Under the pieces are notes generated by a model. That model was not told the origin of the DNA. It ran no database searches and worked only from the letters and a program-made list of their open reading frames with translations. From Coptis chinensis (Eukaryota; Streptophyta; Magnoliopsida; Ranunculales; Ranunculaceae): a stretch of DNA of 64,000 nt. The stretch lies in assembly GCA_015680905.1 (NCBI GenBank), contig CM027381.1, positions 1,441,501-1,505,500 on the forward strand. The letters are read 5' to 3'. Positions 1-11,929 of this stretch are shown one piece after another (the stretch's first letter is position 1; every line of letters starts with the position of its first letter). A program made the position numbers and the translations under genes.

Positions 1-907
1 CAATCGAGCTTTAAAAAAAAAAAAAAAAAATTTGAACAGAATGGATGGAAAAGCTAAGAGAAAGGAAGAATTTTCTCTGCAATACAGAATTTAAAGAAAT
101 CTTCCAAAGAAAGAAGCAAAACCCTTAGTGTTTTTCAGAAACAACCTTAGAATCCTTTTTACCTTTCCTTCATAAACCAATACCCAAACCAAGTTACAAC
201 CCATGACTTATCACTACAGTATGGTACAAAGTCTAGAATAGGTGAGAGGATGCTAAAGTGAAGGACCCGACACTTCATATGTGATTGACATTCTTTCCAT
301 GAGACTACTTTTATTCAGAAGTCTGTTTTTCAAGGTAGTATGTGGGATGTTCGTATGTATTATTCTTTTCCCCACATACATGAGGTAAAATAGTAGACCA
401 AATTCTGAGAGATTCTTTTCTGAGAGTATGACCGGTGAGGATTGAAAGTCGAGATTATCTACCTATGGTAAACTAGGGATTCCGTTTCTTGGATAGGAGA
501 GTATAGGAGATTGACTAAGTACACACATAAGCCTTGATTGAGAATTTTGTCAATTTTTACTATCTCCCATCATAATCTATGAGTCTTTACAGCAATGTAG
601 TTCGCAATGGAGACTGTCTATTGGAGTAAGCACTAAGTGGGTAAGGAATTTCTCTCTCTAAAAAATACTATCATTCTTGAACATTCTATTGATTGATTTT
701 ATGGGTATATCACCTGAAAACCCTCACGAGACTATAACTCTTCCTTTTTGGGGAACTTAAAGGTTTAAAGCCTTGTTGCATATGGTAAATGCAATCGCGA
801 TGCCTGCGAAAGTGAGTTAGGATTTTATTTTTTAGGATGTGATTTTGATCACTTATCTATTTTTATCTTATTTGCTAAGAGACTAGCAAAATGCTAGTTG
901 GGAGTTG
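1..907 (+). mobile_element. 3' internal (untranslated) part of an LTR retrotransposon
   Basis: No open frame of note is seen. The stretch ends in a purine-containing segment (around 890-907, GCTAGTTGGGAGTTG) directly before a TGATAAGTGC LTR start, which is the position of a polypurine tract in a + strand element. A run of about 20 A lies near base 11. The assignment to a gypsy-type element rests on the LTR beside it; no gag or pol is in the window, so the lineage is not fixed. Confidence 0.4.
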
Positions 908-1474
908 TGATAAGTGCTCAAAAAGTGCAATTTAACCCTCGATTATGCCTCTTGTTTAGCCATCTTAGTGGACTAATAGTGTTTGTAAGTTATATTTTAA
1001 GATTCTACAGGTGAAAGAGAGAGTTTTGTGGAATATTAGAGAAAAAGGGGTAAAACGGAGCAATTCGAGCATTAAGGATCACATGGGAATCCCGTGGACA
1101 ATCATGGAGAAGGCCAAGAAATTGAAGCTATTAAAGATGAGACTTGGACCTATTTTAAAGCCTATTTGGAAGCCCAAGGCAAAATGATTCGTTTCTTGGA
1201 CTAAAACCCGCAAAAGAGGAAAGAAAAATAGACCAAAGGTGGAAAAATAGAGTCTCGCGTTTGAGACGCGACCCATGCGTTTGGGACGCATGGATCGAGC
1301 GTCCAGACGCATTGATCAAGTCTGGGATGCATGAATAGTGCATCCAGTCGCATGAATCGACACTGTAGCCAATTCCTTTTCAGTTTTGGAGATGAAGTTG
1401 GACTCTGGAAGAAGTCTATTTGTATTAGGAAACAAATGACGGTTTGGAATGCTTCTATAGCTCATTGTAACCCC

Positions 1475-1482
1475 TATAAATA
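1475..1482 (+). promoter_or_regulatory. TATA box of the 908 LTR
   Basis: TATAAATA flanked by CCCC and GAGG, a textbook plant LTR promoter core. Transcription would start roughly 30 bp downstream. Confidence 0.6.
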
Positions 1483-1822
1483 GAGGACCTAAGTGCCTCA
1501 TGTATTAGGCCAATTCACTTATATTCTTGTCTCCAGAACTTGAGGCAGAGAGAGATTAATAATAAAAGATCGGTTTTAACTAGCTGAGTCTTAATAAATT
1601 AGTCTTTCTAGTCTTATGTTCTTCTACTCTTCTTTTTCTTGTTCTTCGTGTTCTTCCTTCTATATGGAAGGCTAATCTTCTCCTTCAAGGGAGGAGATGA
1701 AGCCGGTACTTAAGGTTTAATAATTCTTCTGGTTTATAGTGTTCTTCAATCAGGTTAGTTCTTTATGTTTTTAGTTATTAGTTCCATTGCCCACACCAGG
1801 GGATGGAAGTATAGATTAAAGT

Positions 1823-1975
1823 TTTTATTTATTACAATTGAATATCATGCTAGTTTAGGGTTTTATTTATTGCAATTGAATATTTGCTAGTAACATGCTT
1901 TTATTTATTGTAATTGAATATAATGCTAGAATAGAGTTTTATTTATTGTAATTGAATATTATACTATTATTCTAT
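1823..1975. repeat. Four tandem copies of a ~38-bp AT-rich unit
   Basis: TTTATTTATT followed by AATTGAATAT recurs with starts near 1824, 1862, 1900 and 1938, a period of about 38 bp. It sits in the downstream part of the LTR. Confidence 0.7.
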
Positions 1976-1990
1976 ACTTTTCTTCTAATT

Positions 1991-2735
1991 GTGTAGTGTT
2001 TTAGAGTAAGGGAAATATTCCTTGTGTTTGCCTTAGATGGTGATTCATTGAATAGCTGCCCAAGCTCACATAAAAGGAAAAAAGATACTAGTAACCTGAA
2101 CATAGGAACAACCTTAAGTAGAGTTAATTGGTTAACGATGTTTCACCCAAAAAGGCATCGGCACTTGCTCGATTGCCCGATTGTAGTCTACTTGGAGAAC
2201 AACATGAAGCAAAAAGTCATTGAATCAAAAGCATTGGTGGATTTGAATATCTTGAATCTATCTCTCTCATATTCTCTCCCTATTTCCAATTCTTAGCTTT
2301 AGTAGAAGTTTAGTTAGTTTAGTTTAGTTTAGCATTAGAATCTAAAATCTCTACAATTATAGTTTTAATCCCTCAAACCCCTTTCCAAATTCCGTCCTTC
2401 ATATAAACATACACTTAAAAGTGGAATGATACCTACTCATCCTTTACTTATTGAGGGATAATTAGGTTTTGATACGCTTCTATTTTGTTCAATGACCATC
2501 ATCTATCTACATCATCTATACACCATCTACATACACAAAAAGAAGCGAAGGTCAAGCAGGCACTTACAAGTTGCAAACGATGGAGGGAAATTTGGTGGAG
2601 AAACCCTAGAATGTGAGAATATTAAAGAAATTTTACACTTAATTGTAAGGGTAATCCAAAGTAAGGAAGCTATTTGTAAATATATAATAGAATGGCACTT
2701 TTGAGAAAGCAAATTGAGTATATCTTGTAACGAGA
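1991..2735. other. Unassigned AT-rich stretch
   Basis: Short open frames here (for example 2024-2296 on +) have no recognisable domain and look like chance ORFs. No terminal repeat, RNA gene or promoter was recognised. Confidence 0.4.
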
Positions 2736-2761
2736 TGTTTTCAGATCCGATTGGGGACGAA

Positions 2762-3250
2762 GGGAGTCCGCAGAGTAAGATGAGCCCTTTGCGAAGGAGA
2801 GTTGTTCATTTCACATGGGGGCATAGAGAGATGCCGCCCCAACAGCGGAGGGGATGACCCTTTCGCGGACAAGAGGTCTGAATCAAAGGCGGGCAAGAGT
2901 ATTTTCCCTGATGGGCTGCATGGCCTAAGGGAGTCCGCGAAGCAGGATGAGCCATTCGCGAATGAGAGTTACAAATTTCACATGGGGGATAGAGAGATGC
3001 CCCAACAACGGAGGGGATGACCCTTTCGCGGACAAGAGGTCCGAATCAAATGCGGGCAAAAGTATTAGCCCTGATGGGTGGTAAGGCCTAAGGGAGTCTG
3101 CGGAGAAGGATAAGCCCTTTGCAGCTGAGAGTCACAAAGGCCGCATGGGGGCAAAGAGAGAGTCCCCAGCGAGTTGCAAAGTGAGCTTAATGATGGGACT
3201 GCGGAGGGGATGAATCCTCCACGGGCAAAAAGTAGCAAATCACGAGGTCG
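2762..3250 (+). repeat. ~165-bp minisatellite-like array in Tat 3' UTR
   Basis: The word GGGAGTCCG/GGGAGTCTG recurs at 2762, 2929 and 3092 (spacing 167 and 163 bp), followed each time by a similar block containing GATGAGCC, CATGGGGGCA and GCGGAGGGGATGA. Three diverged copies. The same vocabulary recurs in the 60-bp array at 49141-49680, which links the two elements. Confidence 0.75.
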
Positions 3251-3447
3251 AGGGATAGCGACCTAGTCAGCATTACAGCAAGGGGAGAGAATCACACAAG
3301 GAAAAGAAAAATAACCATAACCAAATTAAAGCACCAGGAAAATAACAACTGAATAGTAAACGTGTTGAAGTTAATTACAAAACAAAGTTTAAGTAAAGTC
3401 AAATAAAATCTGCAAAGACAAGAGTGGGGCTAACAACTGGGATGATC

Positions 3448-5668
3448 TCAATCCTGGAGCGGGGTGTCATTAGGGAGTGTCATGTCAAGGGATGCCACGG
3501 TAGGGTTGGAGGGAGAAGTAGGGTCAACTGGGGCATCAGACAGCAAGGTGGAGAGATTGTCGGCAATAGGGCTCGCAGCATTGTGAGTCTTTGGCAGCGG
3601 GAATGGAGGCTTTGCGGGGAGGAGACACCCTTCTTTGGCTCGACGGGCATGCTCTTCATCAAGTTTTTTCGCCAGTCGCTTCTTGGCCTGGGCCTTGAAG
3701 CTAATTCGAAGTTGCTCCATGTCTTTGGTGTGCTGCAGGAGGAGGGCGTTGGTATGTTCAGTGTGTTGGAAGAGGAGGGTTTCTTGTTGCTTGCTCAGAT
3801 GATCATTTACTCCATCCATGAATTGTTGATGGGCAGCTTCAGCATTTTTAGCTCGACCTCAGCGCGGAGTTTTGCCATATCCACAGCTTCCAGAGCTGTC
3901 TGAAGACGGGTGCAAGTGGCCCTCAGTCCGTTATGTCCACTCACCTGCTTTTCTAGGTATTCCACAGTACTAAGGGAGGAGAAGAGGCCGCGGATCATGT
4001 AGGACATATCCAAGCTCGCCTAAAAAGGGAGGGAGAGGGTCAGAATGTCTAAGAAATGAAAGAGGGACGTACAATAAAAGAGTGGATTACCTTCTCCCAT
4101 ACGTTATAAAGAGAAGTGCGATGTTGTTCGAAGGTACTGCAATCAGCATAAGCCAGATCACGAGGAAGATGGGAACCATAGAAAATGGCAGACGCGACCG
4201 CTGGGTTTTCCAGACCAGAATCTGTGACATTGACCTGATGGCCGTGCACCTTGAAAGTGGGGCAGAAAGCTTCAGGGGCGATTTCCTTGCTGGGACAGTG
4301 AGGCTGGGTGGTAGGGGGAATAGCAACGGTTGGTTCGGTGGAGGGGGAAAGGTGGTTACGTTTGAGAGGAGGCTCACCAGAAGAGGGCTCCGCAGACACA
4401 TGTGCATCCGACAGGGTAATACCCGATAGAGTGATGGCCACCTCTATCACTTCGTCATCGGACTCATTGTCATATAGCCGAATTTTGGTGACATCCATGG
4501 GATGAGGGGTCGAATCTGTCGAGGGGGTATTTGTGGAGGTGTACCGGTCTTCCCAGTCAGAAATAGAGCGAAGTGAGGAGGGGGTATATCTGCAGGATTG
4601 GGAAGGAAGGTGGGCAGTGGATTTCCGAACTATCGCGATAGGGGCTTGAGCCTGGGATTTGGAGGTTTTGCGGGTAAAGCCGCAGCTATGTGGTTTGTTC
4701 TTAGAAGGCCGGGGAGCTTGAGGAGGAGGTGAAGGCCGAGGTATCCTCTCTTTGGGTGGGGGAGGGCGATAGAAGGGAGCAGAATACTTGCCTAAGGTAC
4801 GGAGAGAGGGATTAGTCAGCAGGGGAGTCCCCAAAGAAGGATCAATGCCCAGAACTTCAGCTTCGGCGGGGCCCAGGTTATGAATGTGATCAAAGACTGT
4901 GGAAGTGACTCTTGCTTAAAAACTAGATTTGGAGTCGGTCCTCCAGCCTGTACAAAAGAAAGATAACAATGTCAGATCATGATGTATATAATATGAAAAA
5001 GGGAAATATGTGACGAAACTCACCGCGAGATAAAAAGGTGAGATGATTAAGAGTAACTTTAGGAGGTAAGTCTGTGGACAGAAAATTACCAGACACGTAT
5101 AGTGGGTAGTGATGCTAGGTCTTGTCAGAGGTGGCGATTCGAAGAATAAAAGATCGCTTGCTGGGACAGACACAGAAGGATTGGTATCCTACGCTGATCA
5201 TGTCCTTAGTGCTCTTTTGTATGTAATAATGGGAAATTATATCGCGAATGACAATCTTGGGTTCGCGGGCCCGGTTGTAATGGTTCGTGGCATACATAAT
5301 ACGCAAGAAATTACCTATCCCTTGGTAGGGGGGAATATTGAAATGGTTGCACACTTCGACGTCTAACAAAGAAAGAGGGAATCTCAAGCCCGAGACGATT
5401 TGACCAACCGTGGCCACTAGACATCCCGACTTGTGGGGAACTAAGTGAGGAAAGTGAGTCACGTCAGGCACGTGTTCAATAAGGACGTCATCGAGTATAC
5501 CATAGCCAACCCTAATGGCCTCTAACTTAGGGTGACGAGATCGTGGGGGAGGCAATGAAAGTTTAAACGGTTATCTAGAGGTGGAGGGGACCGCGGTGGA
5601 GTCCGCCGGAGGGACGCCACCGTGTCAAACCGTGAAGGGGACATATCGTTAGATTGGGAGGCAGACAT
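3448..5668 (-). pseudogene. Antisense ORF of a Tat element, gypsy-type 'transposase' (PF04195-like) with coiled-coil C-terminus, degraded
   Basis: Read on - from an ATG at 5668. After a frameshift near 5555 comes a domain with GLRFPLSLLDVEVCNHF, typical of the 'putative gypsy type transposon' family, then FCVCPSKRSF. A premature TAG lies at 5115-5117. Intron 1 is 5023-4948 (GTGAGT...GTACAG). A second premature TAA is at 4916-4918, followed by a proline-rich linker. Intron 2 is 4090-4020 (GTAATC...TTTAG), and the last exon is rich in Q, L, K and E (likely coiled coil) with one frameshift near 3830. Splicing both introns keeps the frame. The role of this protein in Tat elements is unknown. Two nonsense changes and two frameshifts make this copy dead. 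Confidence 0.6.
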
Positions 5669-5947
5669 GGTGGAAGATTAAGCGAAGATGAACAGTTAAA
5701 TGAAATGCAAAAGGGGAGTAAAATAACCAACCTGGGGCACTGATCCGAAGACAACAAAGGAGTTCTTGAGCAAGTGCGGAGGGAAGAAAGAAAGAAGAAG
5801 AACACCAAGGGATGAAAAGGAGCTGGTAGTGAGAGGAGAACAAGGGGGCCTATCGAGAGGTGAAGTTTGAGAAAAATGGTGTTGGAGACAAAAAGGAGAA
5901 GAGAATGAGAAATGAAGAAGAGGGGGAGAGGAATCGAGCGGCATTAC

Positions 5948-8900
5948 CACTACCAAAAAAGTGACTTTTAGCAGCGAACTTTTTTGCTACAACCATGGTT
6001 GTAGTGGCTAGATGCAGGTTGTTGCCGCAGGAACTAGAAATGGTGGCAAAAGGCGCCTTTTTGCCTCGACAGTATCCTTCAGTGGCAAAAAGTGAATGTC
6101 TCGCAACAATTTCGAGCCAGCCGCGGTTAGATGTGCAGCTTTTTGCAATGACTAAGTTGGTGCCGCGACTTTAGGTATGCCTTTTGTGGCAGTTGGATTG
6201 TGTGGTGGCTAAAAATTAATTAAAAATCAATTTTTTTAATTAAAAAAAGCATAAAATATGAGTTCATTCAAGCGAACAGTTTAGTTTTTTCCCACCTTTA
6301 TTTTGGTGAAAATTTAAATGACCCAAGATCCGAATTCTCAAACAACAACAAAAAAGAAAAAGTAGAAAGCCAAGAGCTAGGGTTTCATTTCCATCTTCAC
6401 TACTCCATTACTTCCGCGAGTCATTCTCCATCTTTACTACTTCCACCAATTGGTCTTCACTCTTGAAGTTACTGCCCAGGTAAATATACTATTGGCCAAA
6501 AGCTAAGAGTTTCACCAACGCACTTCAAATCACCAATTATAATTGTTTTATCTTTTTTCTTTAATTGTTATTCTCTTATCTATATGATTCTAGGTAAAAG
6601 GTGTGATTTATTGGTTTAAAGCTTGTGTTTTCTTCTTATCTAAAGGTAAAGTTCATAACTTTGATGCATTAATTAATATCTTCTCTTGATATTTCTATTT
6701 ATTCTATTTGGAATGATCTAAACACTCACTTCTTTGAGCCAACTATAGTTTATAAACTAGTTTCATATACTGGTTTCTTCGACTTTGTTTCTTGTTTGAG
6801 CTACTGGTACACAAATAATACGTAAGTCTTTCTTAACCCATTTCGAACCCTTTCCATCACGCATACAAACTGTTTGACACATTGACTTGCACATATTGTT
6901 TATGTTAGGACAAGAGCTGGGACATCAAGAGGGATCAGGTTTTATGCTTCGTTTCAAATTTGACATAATTACTAACCGACAACTTTGCTAAGGTTTTCAT
7001 TTTATTTTGGCAAAAGGCAGTTTTCACCCTCGAACTTGTCAAGTTTTACCACTTACCCCCCCCGAACTTCACTTTCAGCAATTTTAACCTGGACTTGTAA
7101 AAACGTATCCAACTCCATTTTTCAGTTCATTTCCGGCACCTTGAAAAGTGGCGTGGAATTATATTTTTTCGACGCGTGGCAAAATTAGAATTTGACATGT
7201 GGCAAAATTAGAAATTCCACGTCATAAAATATAATTCCATCGTCACTCCACGTCACTCTTGGTCTTGGGAAATGTACCGGAAATATGAAGGTGGATACGT
7301 TTTACAAGTACAGGGTTAAAATTGCCTAAACTGAACTTTAGGGGGGTAAGTGGTAAAACTTGACAAGTTCGAGGGTGAAATATGCCAATTTGCCTTTTAT
7401 TTTTATACTTGCTAGTTTTGTAAGTGTAACTTATTTGTTTTTTTAAAATGATGTTATGTTGTTTTCTTGGGCAGTTATATAAATCTGCGCTTGGGAATTG
7501 TTTTGAGATTCAAGACTGGGGGCGATTGAGTTCTCCATCATGACTAATTAAACATTTTGAGCGACAAGGAAAACCACCTTTTGCGTACCACTCTGTAAGT
7601 TCAATGCATGTTTTTTGTAATTTTTGTATGCTAATGGAATGTGTATCTGGGAGGTGAAATGGACTCCTAAGCGAGAACTTCATTGCTCAGACATCAAAAT
7701 AACATTTAGTTATAATAGTTAAATATTGTTCCATGACCATTTTGGAGGATCAGAGTTGAAATTGGGAGTATATTTCTTTGCAAGTCTTGAGCTAGAATGA
7801 TGAATGACTGTAAAGATTAGGGGAGCATGGTGAGTTGGTGACTGGTGAGCATTTTTGAAAGAGTAGTAGAAAGACTAGATCTCGATTTAATACCATATCT
7901 ATGGGGGTAGCTTCAATGGGCTCTCATTTGTTGTAGGTGTGTATGTAATTACTTTTTAGTTATCATTAATGAAACGACAAGGGTTTTCTGACAACTAAAC
8001 TTGCCCAACGAAAAAGAGTAAGAAGAAATTCAGGATCATCTATGGAATGCATATTTTAGAACTGTCTTTAGACACATTAAATTGTTGAAAAATGAAGCCA
8101 GTCCGAAATAAAATTTCTCTTATCATTCATTTTTTGTTTCTTCTTTTATTGGAACTAATGACTTATTGGTTAGTTATCCATGGTGTAAGCTGAAACATTT
8201 TTCTTTCTCTTCCAGCAATATATGGCACACCTTCTTTCTCATGGACAAATTGATGGAAGTGGTGTATAGAGCAACTAATGAACTCCCAGTGGCATGACAT
8301 CTTAAATACCTCTAGGTGATATTTGAACACATTTTTCTATTTATTAGTGTTGCCTTAGATGATCCTATTTCAACTTTGGTATGTCGGAAGTATAGTTTAA
8401 GTAAACCCCAAATGCTTTCTTGAGTGTTTATTTAGAGTATACTTTTATATACATTTTATGCACATATACCGGAAATTGGCCTAATGCTATTTAAAGTATA
8501 ATTTTCTTATGACGTCTCCTAACAAAAAGATGAAAGAGGATATGCAAAGTGTGTATGGACGTCATCTACTTGAATTTGTTCAGTACAATTGCGTGGATAT
8601 CCAACCTTGAACTGGAGAGATCATACTGATCGGAAGTTAGGATTGCCTTGGGAAAAAAAATAGTTACATTTGGAAAGGGAATCAATTTTTGAGAGACAAA
8701 GGAAAAGGGACAGTACTTCAAGTTTGTTCTGTTTTTGGTTTGTTTTTTTGTTATTTCTTGAAGTACATGTTATTAAGTCTTTCGTCTTTATTTAAGCTCT
8801 TCTGTACAGGAAGAGAATAGGTATAATTCCAGCAGAGGCGCACACATAAATCTCAAACGCGTGGAGAATGCTCGCATTCTGGACACAAAATTCCAAGTAT

Positions 8901-9808
8901 CGTTTATATCAAATATTAATTAAATGGACATGGCATTATTAAAACATAGCAAATATTTGCGGCATACTCCAAATATACATGTTTCTTTTAATTGATGCTT
9001 TTCTTTTATCAATTCTATGTGTAGGAGTAGGCTAATTCAAGTTGCTAAAATGTTCTTTTGAAAACTTGTTGCTGATTTTTTTTGAATGTGGTTCTAAAAC
9101 TTGCTTCTGAATTATTTTTTTGATTGTTGCTCTAAAACTTAATCTGTGATTTTTACTTGTTGCAGTATAAAGAAGACGAGAGTATCACTCATTTGGGATC
9201 TGATTATTGATTGACTGGAAAGACCAAGCCATGTGATGAAGTGGCTGGGTGTATGACAAATTGACAATATGAAAAGAACTGAAGCTTGTTTTATAGTATA
9301 AATAATTTTTTTTCCATTTTGTTTTTCCTTGTACCAAGTTATTTATTGATTCAATGACGACATTTTGTAGCGAAGAAATATTTGATTTAATAGAAAATGT
9401 GAGATTTTTTATGTTAGAATTCTTCTCTGAAGTAGTTTATAATTTTATATATGAATACTCTAGGGAAAAAAAATAAAAAATAAAAATACAAACAAACAAA
9501 CATTTTGCCAGGACCGTGGCAATGAATACTTTTGGCAACCATCGTGCCCTTGACAAAAAGAAATTCATTTATTTTGACAATTAAACTAATTCAAATAAAA
9601 AAAATAATGTCTTGCCACGACATGACTGTAGCTAAATGTTAATTCTCTTGCAGCGGTGGCAAAAGTCGTGGCAACAAACTTCATTCCACACCCTTTTTTG
9701 CCTCGAGCGAGGCAAAAAGTTTTTTCGTGGCAAAACACATGTTGCCGCGAATTTTGGACTTTTCGTCACCACAACTGGCCGCGACAAAAAGTCATATTTT
9801 TAGTAGTG
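5948..9808. mobile_element. Non-autonomous CACTA (En/Spm-type) transposon inserted in the Tat element
   Basis: The left end is CACTACCAAAAAAGTGACTT (5948) and the right end, reverse-complemented, is CACTACTAAAAATATGACTT (9808). Subterminal zones (about 5985-6210 and 9500-9800) are full of short GTGGCAAAA, TTTGCCACGAC and TGCCGCGA words in both orientations, the usual CACTA transposase-binding layout. No transposase ORF is present in 3.86 kb. The inside has UTR-like sequence with plausible splice sites (donor near 6480, acceptor near 7475), possibly remnants of the parental gene. The 3-bp flanks (TAC and CGG) do not match, so a target duplication is not confirmed. Confidence 0.8.
7009..7394. 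mobile_element. Mutator-type MITE, near-palindromic, 386 bp
   Basis: The two halves are long inverted repeats: it begins GGCAAAAGGCAG and ends with the complement of GGCAAATTGGCA, and both arms carry the CACCCTCGAACTTGTCAAG block. It is flanked by a perfect 9-bp duplication TTTTATTTT (7000-7008 and 7395-7403), the length made by Mutator-like transposases. It lies inside the CACTA element, so it inserted later. Transcribed, it would form a long hairpin. Confidence 0.9.
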
Positions 9809-10042
9809 CGGGATGTAAAGAATGAGAGGGGCAAAAGGGGAAAAACAAAGGGGTGGAAACCGAGGAGCCAATATTTGGACCATGGGAAGCATGACGCGTG
9901 GAGGAACATGAAACGAGGAGGTTTGAACCAGGCACGCGTGTGACACGTGTAAAGGGAATGTGGAAGCGTAAAGCATAAGCCAAGTAAGAAGTTTCTCGAC
10001 TCCTCAAACATCAGGTGGTTCACGGACTTGAGAGGGGGCATA

Positions 10043-10467
10043 TGTAGCGACCCAAATTATGACAGATGGAAGATAGGCGACAGAAGGGCATGGAAGCGAT
10101 ATAGTAAGCAAAACCAAGAGCATCTTAGTAGGGTCGCGGTTATGGAAACATGGAGGGAAGGGGGAATACACGAAGCATGAGACCGAGGGATGAATGACGT
10201 GAGTAGAGGGTAGGAATAGCCGAGAACCAGATAAGCATGTTTTGTGCAAGGCACAGGATCAAGGGTCAGATGCATCCATATGTACAAAAACCCTATACAC
10301 GTGGTGAGAGATGGACCGAGAGATAGGAGGGACAGATGGATGAACAGGATGAGAAGGAAGGAGGTATAAAGAGAACAGGAGAAGGCTAAAAAGAGGAGGC
10401 CGAAAAAGAGAGAGCTAGAGAAAGAAAACAAACCTAGAGAGAGAGGGAGAGAAAGGAGGTTACAACA
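10043..10467 (+). repeat. LTR of the Tat element (at least its 5' part)
   Basis: It starts TGTAGCGACCC two bases after the polypurine tract AGAGGGGGCA. A TATA box is at 10365-10371, followed by purine-rich leader-like sequence. It stops where element A inserted (CAACA at 10463-10467). Whether the LTR ended there or continues after 38183 cannot be decided without its partner. Confidence 0.5.
10365..10371 (+). promoter_or_regulatory. TATA box of the Tat LTR
   Basis: TATAAAG within GGAGGTATAAAGAG, about 320 bp into the LTR. Confidence 0.5.
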
Positions 10468-11929
10468 TGATAATAGTAAAATGAATAGTTTTACCTACGC
10501 ATAAATGATAAAATTCAAATGCAAGTAAAACTAAAACTAATTTCGTGTGTATTATCAAAGATTTCTACTATCGAATCTATCGAAATAGAGTAGAGTAAAA
10601 GATTCGTTCCACTCCTAGTTCTTTAGCATTCAATATTTTCTACGACTATCGGTCTATCCAAAATTAATGAGAATAATGGTGGGAAATTATACTACGATGT
10701 GACTTATACTAACAAGATACGCTAATTCAAACTACGGAATTTCTAATTTGACTATATGATAAGGAATTAGGGGGGATTGAATCCACCTTAACTCAACTTA
10801 ATCAACTAATAAAGATTCGTCGTGATCCAAATTTTCATGCTTTCGCATATCAAAATGGTAATTCTAATCCCTAATTATACATGACAATCTCTACTAATTA
10901 ATAACTAGCATGCATGTGAAACAACCAAACCCATTCTCATGGTGAACTAATTACTTTCTAGAATTGAATAGATTAGATTATCACGATGATTTCTAAGTTA
11001 ACAAAGATCAAGCTTCATCAAGACTTAGTTAACCCCCTCTAATGGAGGTTTAGCCTAGAATCATTATGCTATCATTTCCATATGAATTTAAACTAGATAT
11101 CATATAAAAATTCTAACTTTAATTTACTAATATAAACTACAATAGTAATGATTTCAATCAAATTTAACAATACTAAAACTAAATAAGAATTTAATTGATA
11201 AACTAAATTAAGATGAAAATGAATACTTTATTATGAACTAATATTTGATTCTAAAATAACAATCTACTTGTTCTAACTAATCTATTGTAGAGTAAAAACT
11301 AGATCTAAAACAATAATTGAAAACTAATTAATGGAGAGAAAACTAGATCTCAAACTCTTCTCTAATGGCTACTTACTACCTAAACTAACTACTCCTTAAG
11401 AGTTAAGTCTTGTGTCTTGAAATGGAGGAGACAAGATCCACATTTTCGTGCATGGGCTGAGGAGCCATGTTTTGGGTTGGAAAATTGAGCCCAAAGCCTA
11501 ATTTCTTCAGTCCACAGAGCCTTTTTTAGCTGGATTTGACTTCAGCAGACTTTTCATCTACTTCTGCTCCTCTGATTGGGTCAAAGCTTAGACCATTAGA
11601 AAGAACTTTCCGAGATGGTCGTTTTGACATAAGGTAGGACCAATTCTGAGGTCTGAGTCCAATGATATGGCCTTCGGAAGTTCTGCTGACTCTATGTGTT
11701 GTTTCTGCCCGCGTTGACTTTGACTTTTCAGCTTTGACCGGGCTTTTTAAAGGCTTTTTCTCCTTGAATCTTAGCCTTTAATCATAGAACTTCTTAGTGA
11801 CAAACCCTTGCTCCTTTATCTTTCAAAAGTGACACATTTCTGCACATAATTGACTCCAATGCCTGGAATACATAAAAGCACGTAATCAGCATTAACTCTT
11901 ATTTATTACTCGCCTAATTGGTCTAAAAT
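10468..11929 (-). repeat. Element A 3' LTR, first segment
   Basis: Matches the LTR at 36702-38178 along its length with a few percent differences by eye. It is broken at 11929 by a Tekay-like LTR and resumes at 15398-15442. It contains TTGAC words and the conserved block TGGCTACTT...AGTTAAGTCTTG shared with element B's LTRs. Confidence 0.9.

Larger units (their letters stand above)
908..1990 (+). repeat. LTR of a TGATAAGTGC-type element (3' end approximate)
   Basis: The LTR starts at 908 with TGATAAGTGCTC, right after a purine-rich tract. A clear TATA box (1475-1482) with transcribed-looking sequence after it supports + orientation. GC-richer blocks around 1255-1350 repeat GACGCATG-like words. 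The 3' boundary is uncertain because no matching second LTR or target duplication was found; I place it near the AT-rich repeat end. A related but distinct LTR (TGATAAGCACCC start) occurs at 22604-24043. Confidence 0.45.
2736..10467 (+). mobile_element. Tat-lineage Ty3/gypsy element, 3' part only (interrupted by CACTA)
   Basis: Order on the + strand: tandem repeats (2762-3250), an antisense spliced ORF of PF04195 type (3448-5668), polypurine tract AGAGGGGGCA (10031-10040), then an LTR. Additional antisense ORFs and hypervariable tandem repeats between integrase and the 3' LTR are known traits of the Tat lineage (Ogre, Retand, Grande relatives). Gag and pol are absent, so the 5' part is lost. 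A second 3' end of the same kind, with similar repeat wording and polypurine tract, is at 49141-50903. The left edge is approximate. Confidence 0.6.

Noticed and set aside
3424..3903. 159-codon + frame
   Set aside because: Lies opposite the coiled-coil exon of the antisense Tat ORF, which has the family features; no domain in the + frame.
5575..5956. Proline/serine-rich - frames upstream of the Tat antisense ORF as separate genes
   Set aside because: They overlap in different frames and run into the CACTA insertion site; better read as 5' UTR of the antisense gene.
5945..9811. 3-bp target duplication of the CACTA element
   Set aside because: Flanks TAC and CGG differ, so the insertion footprint is not confirmed although the termini are convincing.
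10057..10431. 124-codon - frame in the Tat LTR
   Set aside because: Low-complexity pyrimidine-rich antisense of an LTR leader; no homology signal.
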